Below are positions 6,224 through 9,535 of a stretch of DNA of 9,535 nucleotides, piece by piece; position 1 is the first letter of the stretch, and every line of letters starts with the position of its first letter. The stretch lies in the NCBI GenBank assembly GCA_003648085.1, contig QMOC01000058.1, forward strand, positions 1 to 9,535. The letters run 5' to 3'. The position numbers and the translations under genes are program-made. Under the pieces are notes generated by a model, which made no database searches, had not been told where the DNA came from, and saw only the letters and a program-made list of their open reading frames with translations. The DNA is from Chloroflexota bacterium (lineage in GTDB: Bacteria > Chloroflexota > Anaerolineae > B4-G1).

Positions 6224-7975
6224 CTACCGCCCGAACTCGCGGGCCAGTTGCTCCACGCTCAGGTGGATCATCGTCGGTCGCCCGTGGGGGCAGGTGCGTG
6301 GACTGGCGCATTGCTCCAGCGCCCGCACCAATTTTTCCATTTCCTCCTGCGCCAGTATCTGCCCGGCCTTGACCGCGGCCCGCTTGCAGACCTGGCGTGC
6401 CACCGCCTCTTCGACCGTGTCCGCCAGCGGCACATTGCCCGCTGAGAGTGCCGCCGCCACGTCCTCCAACACGCGAGCAGGGTCCGTCTCCGCCACGATC
6501 GCCGGGAGCGCACGCACCAGCATCGTCATCCCGCCAAAGGGCTCCACCCGAAAGCCCAGGCTACCCAGCACATCCAGGTGCTCCTCCAGCAGGCTCGCCG
6601 CCTCGGGCGTCAGTTCCACCGGCACGGGCTCCAGCAGCGCCTGCGACGCGACCTCCGCCTGCTCTCGCTCCGCCAGCAGCCGCTCGAACAGCACCCGCTC
6701 GTGGGCAGCGTGCTGGTCAATCAGATACATCCCCTCCGGCCCTTCAGCCACGATGTAGGTTGCGCCCAACTGCCCCACCACCCGCAACGGTGGCAGTTTT
6801 CCCGCCGGTGGAGTAAAAACGCGCCCAGGTGCCTCCACATCCGGCCTCTCCCCCCTCAAGCGCAACTGTTCGCCGGCCGGTCGCGGTTTCAATCCGGTCA
6901 GCCGCTCGCGGCGCTCTCTCCATTGGGCAGATGGAGCGGGCCAGGCGGCGAGCGGACGGGCAGCGATGGGCACGGGGGAGCGCTCGAGCAACGTACGTCG
7001 CACCGCCTTCTGCACCGCTCGGAACACCGCATCGCTGTCGCGGAAGCGCACCTCGGCTTTGGCCGGATGCACGTTCACGTCCACCTCCTCTGGCGGCAGA
7101 CGCACCATTACCACCGCCAGGGGATAGCGCCCGCTGGGGAGGAGCGTGTGGTAGGCTTGGATGACCGCGTAGGTCAGGCGAACGTCCTGCACCCAGCGCC
7201 CGTTGACGAAGAGCGTGATGTAGCCCCGGTTGGCCCGATGCAGCGAGGGCGGACTGACGAAGCCCGTGACCCGGATGCCGGACACCGGTTGCTGGTCGTC
7301 GGGGACGATTTCCAGGACGGCGGCACCGACCTCCAGGCCGTAGACCGCGATGAGGACATCGCGCAAGCGGTCGTTGCCGGGCGACTGGAAGACGACCCGT
7401 CCATCGTGGGCCAGCGTGAAGCGCAATGCCGGGTAAGCCAGCGCATAGCGGGTGAGCCACCCGTCAATATGCCTCCGTTCGGTCCGCTCGGAGCGCAGAA
7501 ACTTGCGGCGGGCGGGGACGTTGAAGAACAGATCCTCTACCGTCACCGCCGTCCCCGGCGGCCGCCCGCTTTCCTGGCGGGTGATCACCCGGCCCCCTTC
7601 CAGCCGCAGGAGCGTTCCCACCGGCTCATCTACTGCCCGCGTCACGAAGGTCACACGGCTGACGGCGGCGATGGATGCCAGCGCCTCGCCCCGAAAGCCC
7701 AGCGTGGTGATGCGGGCCAGGTCGTCCGCCGTGGTCAGTTTACTGGTCGAGTGGCGGTGAAAGGCCAACTCCACCTCGGCGGCCGGCACGCCGCAGCCAT
7801 CGTCGGTCACGCGGATGGACCGCTTGCCGCCAGCGCGGGTCTCCACTCGCACGTCGTGTGCGCCGGCATCTATCGCGTTCTCGACCAGTTCCTTGACCAC
7901 GGACGAGGGGCGCTCCACGACCTCGCCGGCGGCAATCTGTGAGGCGACCTCCTCCGGCAGCACTCGAATGGACAT
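6224..7975 (-). CDS. mutL: DNA mismatch repair protein MutL, endonuclease type
   Basis: A 583-aa protein that links mismatch recognition by MutS to strand incision. The N-terminal GHKL ATPase is intact: IAAGEVVERP (14-23), KELVENAIDAGA (28-39, with the catalytic Glu and Mg-binding Asn), TDDGCGV (57-63), RHSTSKL (74-80), TLGFRGEALASI (91-102), then DLFFNVPARRKFL and VDVNVHPAKAEVRF. A variable linker leads to the C-terminal domain with the nuclease motif DQHAAHERVLFE (420-431), fitting DQHA(x)2E(x)4E. It also has VCKRAAVKAG (about 529-538), CPHGRP (562-567) and a terminal FGR. These mark a MutL that nicks DNA itself, as in organisms without MutH. The start at 7975 is chosen over an ATG at 8008 because GGGAGGT lies six bases upstream and the protein then begins MSIRVLPEEV, in line with homologues. 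It is convergent with dnaN; the beta clamp is known to activate such MutL proteins. Confidence 0.97.
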   Translation of the reverse strand: MSIRVLPEEVASQIAAGEVVERPSSVVKELVENAIDAGAHDVRVETRAGGKRSIRVTDDGCGVPAAEVELAFHRHSTSKLTTADDLARITTLGFRGEALASIAAVSRVTFVTRAVDEPVGTLLRLEGGRVITRQESGRPPGTAVTVEDLFFNVPARRKFLRSERTERRHIDGWLTRYALAYPALRFTLAHDGRVVFQSPGNDRLRDVLIAVYGLEVGAAVLEIVPDDQQPVSGIRVTGFVSPPSLHRANRGYITLFVNGRWVQDVRLTYAVIQAYHTLLPSGRYPLAVVMVRLPPEEVDVNVHPAKAEVRFRDSDAVFRAVQKAVRRTLLERSPVPIAARPLAAWPAPSAQWRERRERLTGLKPRPAGEQLRLRGERPDVEAPGRVFTPPAGKLPPLRVVGQLGATYIVAEGPEGMYLIDQHAAHERVLFERLLAEREQAEVASQALLEPVPVELTPEAASLLEEHLDVLGSLGFRVEPFGGMTMLVRALPAIVAETDPARVLEDVAAALSAGNVPLADTVEEAVARQVCKRAAVKAGQILAQEEMEKLVRALEQCASPRTCPHGRPTMIHLSVEQLAREFGR

Positions 7976-7994
7976 CAAATGACCTCCCACATTC

Positions 7995-8000
7995 ATTTTA
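7995..8000 (-). promoter_or_regulatory. Possible -10 box for mutL
   Basis: TAAAAT on the minus strand matches 5 of 6 bases of TATAAT and sits 19 bases before the mutL start codon. No good -35 box is found at 16-18 bases, so the call is weak. The same AT-rich patch is the only such stretch directly upstream of mutL. Confidence 0.3.
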
Positions 8001-8076
8001 TCACACAACTGCCTTCATTAAAAGCCTCCCGTCTTGGTGCGCAAACGGGGTGCGTTCGATCCGATCTCCGAATCCG

Positions 8077-8182
8077 TTGACAGTTCCAGGGAACGTTTAG
8101 GAGTCCAAACTGCGTCGAAAAAGCACGGGCTCGCCCGCCGGAGGCTCCACTCGACGCTCTAAACATTCCCTGAATTTGACAA
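8077..8182. repeat. Imperfect inverted repeat (24-bp arms) between mutL and the SRP RNA gene
   Basis: The left arm (8077-8100, starting TTGACAGTTCCAGGG) and the reverse complement of the right arm (8159-8182, starting TTGTCAAATTCAGGG) agree at 19 of 24 positions with no gaps. Inside it lies a second inverted pair, CGTCGA...TCGACG, and a tight GC-rich hairpin (CGGGC-TC-GCCCG). The right arm overlaps the -35 box of the SRP RNA promoter. It may be an old miniature inverted-repeat element or a structured control region; no clear target duplication is visible. Confidence 0.5.
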
Positions 8183-8204
8183 TTCGCCTTCCCTGCGGTA
8201 ACAT
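8176..8204 (+). promoter_or_regulatory. SRP RNA promoter
   Basis: A consensus TTGACA (8176-8181), a 17-base spacer and TAACAT (8199-8204) place the start of transcription at about 8211. That is exactly the first base of the helix that closes the SRP RNA, so promoter and RNA end predictions support each other. Confidence 0.75.
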
Positions 8205-8210
8205 AATAAC

Positions 8211-8478
8211 GGTCGTGCTAGACGGGGAGCTGGCGGTGCCCTGTACCCGCAATCCGCCATAGCGGGGTCGAATTCCCTCCCGAGGGTCGGGCCACTCGAT
8301 ACTGTCGGCGTCAAGCGGTGTTGAAGACCGGGTCCTGCGCGGCAGGAGCCTCCGAACCCCGCCAGGTCCGGGAGGAAGCAACGGTAAGGAGCCCCTCCTG
8401 GGCGCCGCAGGGGTGCCTAGTCGGAGCCGGTTGATTCCGGTAAGCCGGGTGGTGCGGTTCGACGGGGGGTGCACGACC
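8211..8478 (+). ncRNA. ffs: Signal recognition particle RNA, large (Alu-containing) bacterial type
   Basis: The apical helix-8 signature CAGGTCCGGGAGGAAGCAAC (8363-8382) closely matches the E. coli 4.5S RNA core, with a GGGA tetraloop (8370-8373) that binds the Ffh M domain and FtsY. The 5' part has the Alu-domain stretch GGTGCCCTGTACCCGC followed by ATCCGCCATAGCGGG. The ends are set by an 8-bp perfect closing helix, GGTCGTGC (8211-8218) with GCACGACC (8471-8478), giving 268 nt. This is close to the B. subtilis scRNA (about 270 nt) and far longer than the 114-nt E. coli form. The RNA works with Ffh and FtsY to deliver nascent membrane and secreted proteins to the membrane. Exact ends after processing are uncertain by several bases. 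Confidence 0.9.
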
Positions 8479-8488
8479 ATTCGTCAAA

Positions 8489-8518
8489 GGAGGCGGCGGC
8501 AATCCCGCCGCCTCCCTT
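8489..8518 (+). terminator. GC-rich hairpin after SRP RNA, probable terminator
   Basis: GGAGGCGGCGG (8489-8499) pairs perfectly with CCGCCGCCTCC (8505-8515) around a 5-base loop, 10 bases after the RNA's closing helix. Only CTT follows, not a true U tract, so termination may be partial. The 5' arm starts within AAAGGAGG (8486-8493), a strong ribosome-site sequence that the stem would hide. Confidence 0.6.
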
Positions 8519-8531
8519 GCACCGATAGCGT

Positions 8532-9535
8532 ATGGAGACAACCGCAACCATCCCGCTCAGACGTGTGCATTTGCCACGAGGACTCAAGGCGTTCGTGGCG
8601 CTGACGTTCATCGTCGCTACATTGGCGGCTACCTATCAGACGACGCTGACGCCAGTCACACTGGTGGTGGATGGTCAAGTGCAGCGGCTGCATACCCACC
8701 AGGATACCGTCGCTGCGCTGCTAATGGATGCCGACCTCACTATTCGCCCTGAGGACCTCGTCACCCCCGCACCGGACACGCCGCTTAAGCCGGGCTTAAT
8801 TGTGGAGGTATGGCGGGCCCGCCCCGTGCGTATCAGCGCCGATGGACACATCATCGCGCTCCGCACCCACGCCACATCGGTCAAGGCAGTGCTGGAGGAG
8901 GCGAAAATATCGCTGGGGCCGCACGACAGGGTAGAGGTCGAGGGAGAACTGCGCCCGACCAATCCCAGCCTGGCCGACCCTCAACCTGCCCGCGTCACAG
9001 TCCACCGCGCCGTTCCCTTCACATTGCACGAGGACGGCCAGGCGACTACGCTCTACACCACCGCCTCCACCGTCGGAGAGGCGTTACGTCAGGCTGGGCT
9101 GACCCTCTACCTGGCCGATTATGTCCAGCCAGGTCTTGGTGAGCGCATATCGGCGGGGATGCATATTTACGTTGAGCGCTCTATACCGGTGACGGTGCAG
9201 GTGGACGGACGGACAGTCCGCACCCGCACGCATCGGCAGCGCGTGGGTGAGGTACTGGCCGATCTGGGTATCGTTCTCACCGGTCAGGACTATACTACAC
9301 CTACACTCGACGCTCCCCTGGGAAAAGACACCGCCATCCGTGTTGTGCGCGTTAGCGAGCGCTTCCTGATCGAGCAAGAGCCCATCCCTTTCGAGACAGT
9401 GTGGCAGGCTGACCCAGACCTGGAGATTGACCATCAGCGGTTGTTGCAGGAAGGGATGCGGGGCATACTAGAACGCCGCATCCGCGTACGCTACGAGGAT
9501 GGTCACGAGGTCGCACGGGCGGTTGAGGACGAGTA
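8532..9535 (+). CDS. DUF348 (x4)-G5 domain envelope protein, C-terminus cut by window edge
   Basis: The frame is open for 334 codons to the right edge. Residues about 18-36 form one signal-anchor-like hydrophobic segment. Four ubiquitin-like DUF348 repeats follow at roughly 42-80, 98-135, 162-199 and 219-256, each with the pattern V-x-DG...T...TV(x)3L...G(L/I)...D. From about 275 comes a G5-type domain (RVVRVSERFLIEQEPIPFET, then RIRVRYEDGHEV). The layout is that of YabE/Rpf-like cell-wall proteins, where a 3D, RlpA-like or lysozyme-like domain often follows; any such domain lies past the edge. A role in envelope or peptidoglycan biology is inferred. An in-frame TAG at 8526 makes 8532 the earliest ATG. 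There is no ribosome site at normal distance, which is odd; transcription may come by readthrough from the SRP RNA. Confidence 0.85.
   Translation, partial: METTATIPLRRVHLPRGLKAFVALTFIVATLAATYQTTLTPVTLVVDGQVQRLHTHQDTVAALLMDADLTIRPEDLVTPAPDTPLKPGLIVEVWRARPVRISADGHIIALRTHATSVKAVLEEAKISLGPHDRVEVEGELRPTNPSLADPQPARVTVHRAVPFTLHEDGQATTLYTTASTVGEALRQAGLTLYLADYVQPGLGERISAGMHIYVERSIPVTVQVDGRTVRTRTHRQRVGEVLADLGIVLTGQDYTTPTLDAPLGKDTAIRVVRVSERFLIEQEPIPFETVWQADPDLEIDHQRLLQEGMRGILERRIRVRYEDGHEVARAVEDE

Noticed and set aside
6578..7942. A 454-codon open frame on the plus strand opposite mutL
   Set aside because: It is an antisense shadow of the GC-rich mutL gene: low complexity, rich in His/Arg/Gln, with no recognisable domain, while the minus strand encodes a complete MutL.
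7998..8007. TTATCACACA as a DnaA box
   Set aside because: It does not fit TTATNCACA (spacing is off by one), stands alone, and there is no cluster or AT-rich unwinding region; no oriC is called.
7976..8008. Upstream ATG codons at 8008 and 7996 as the mutL start
   Set aside because: The ATG at 7975 has GGGAGGT at ideal spacing and yields the N-terminus typical of MutL.
8077..8082. TTGACA as a second plus-strand -35 box
   Set aside because: No -10-like hexamer occurs 16-18 bases downstream; it is better explained as the left arm of the inverted repeat.

Overview
The window reads as a GC-rich chromosomal segment of a free-living bacterium, with housekeeping genes and no mobile elements, tRNAs or CRISPR repeats seen. 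The best guess for the lineage is Chloroflexota (Anaerolineae-like). This rests on gene content: a single-TM protein with two PDZ domains and no protease domain, a DUF348/G5 surface protein, a large Bacillus-type SRP RNA with an Alu domain, and a MutL carrying its own endonuclease motif. It is an inference from style, not proof.

Layout. Positions 1-2254 (minus strand) hold a membrane-anchored double-PDZ protein followed by a TldE/PmbA-type peptidase-family gene that runs off the left edge. A divergent control region (2255-2538) follows. It contains a minus-strand promoter with a palindrome in its spacer, a strong parS-like (ParB-binding) site, and a plus-strand promoter. Positions 2539-4551 (plus) hold a TM protein built of 12-residue repeats, a SAM methyltransferase with a C-terminal zinc ribbon, and a 139-aa unknown protein overlapping the methyltransferase by 4 bp. 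Next comes dnaN (sliding clamp) with its own promoter and a clean intrinsic terminator. Convergent to it on the minus strand are mutL and a downstream GYD-domain gene (7975-5882). Then comes a 106-bp imperfect inverted repeat and the SRP RNA gene with promoter and terminator-like hairpin (8176-8518). Last is a membrane-anchored DUF348x4-G5 protein cut by the right edge.

Functional picture. The core is replication, repair and secretion housekeeping (DnaN, MutL, SRP RNA) with cell-envelope proteins on both sides. Bacterial MutL endonuclease is known to be activated by the beta clamp, so dnaN and mutL facing each other is coherent. A parS-like site about 2.2 kb from dnaN suggests the segment is origin-proximal, although no dnaA gene or DnaA-box cluster is visible. 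I see no convincing new defence or mobile system. The less ordinary items are the parS site, the methyltransferase/zinc-ribbon fusion with its translationally coupled partner, the 12-residue-repeat protein, two promoters with identical hexamers and spacing, and the inverted repeat abutting the SRP RNA promoter.
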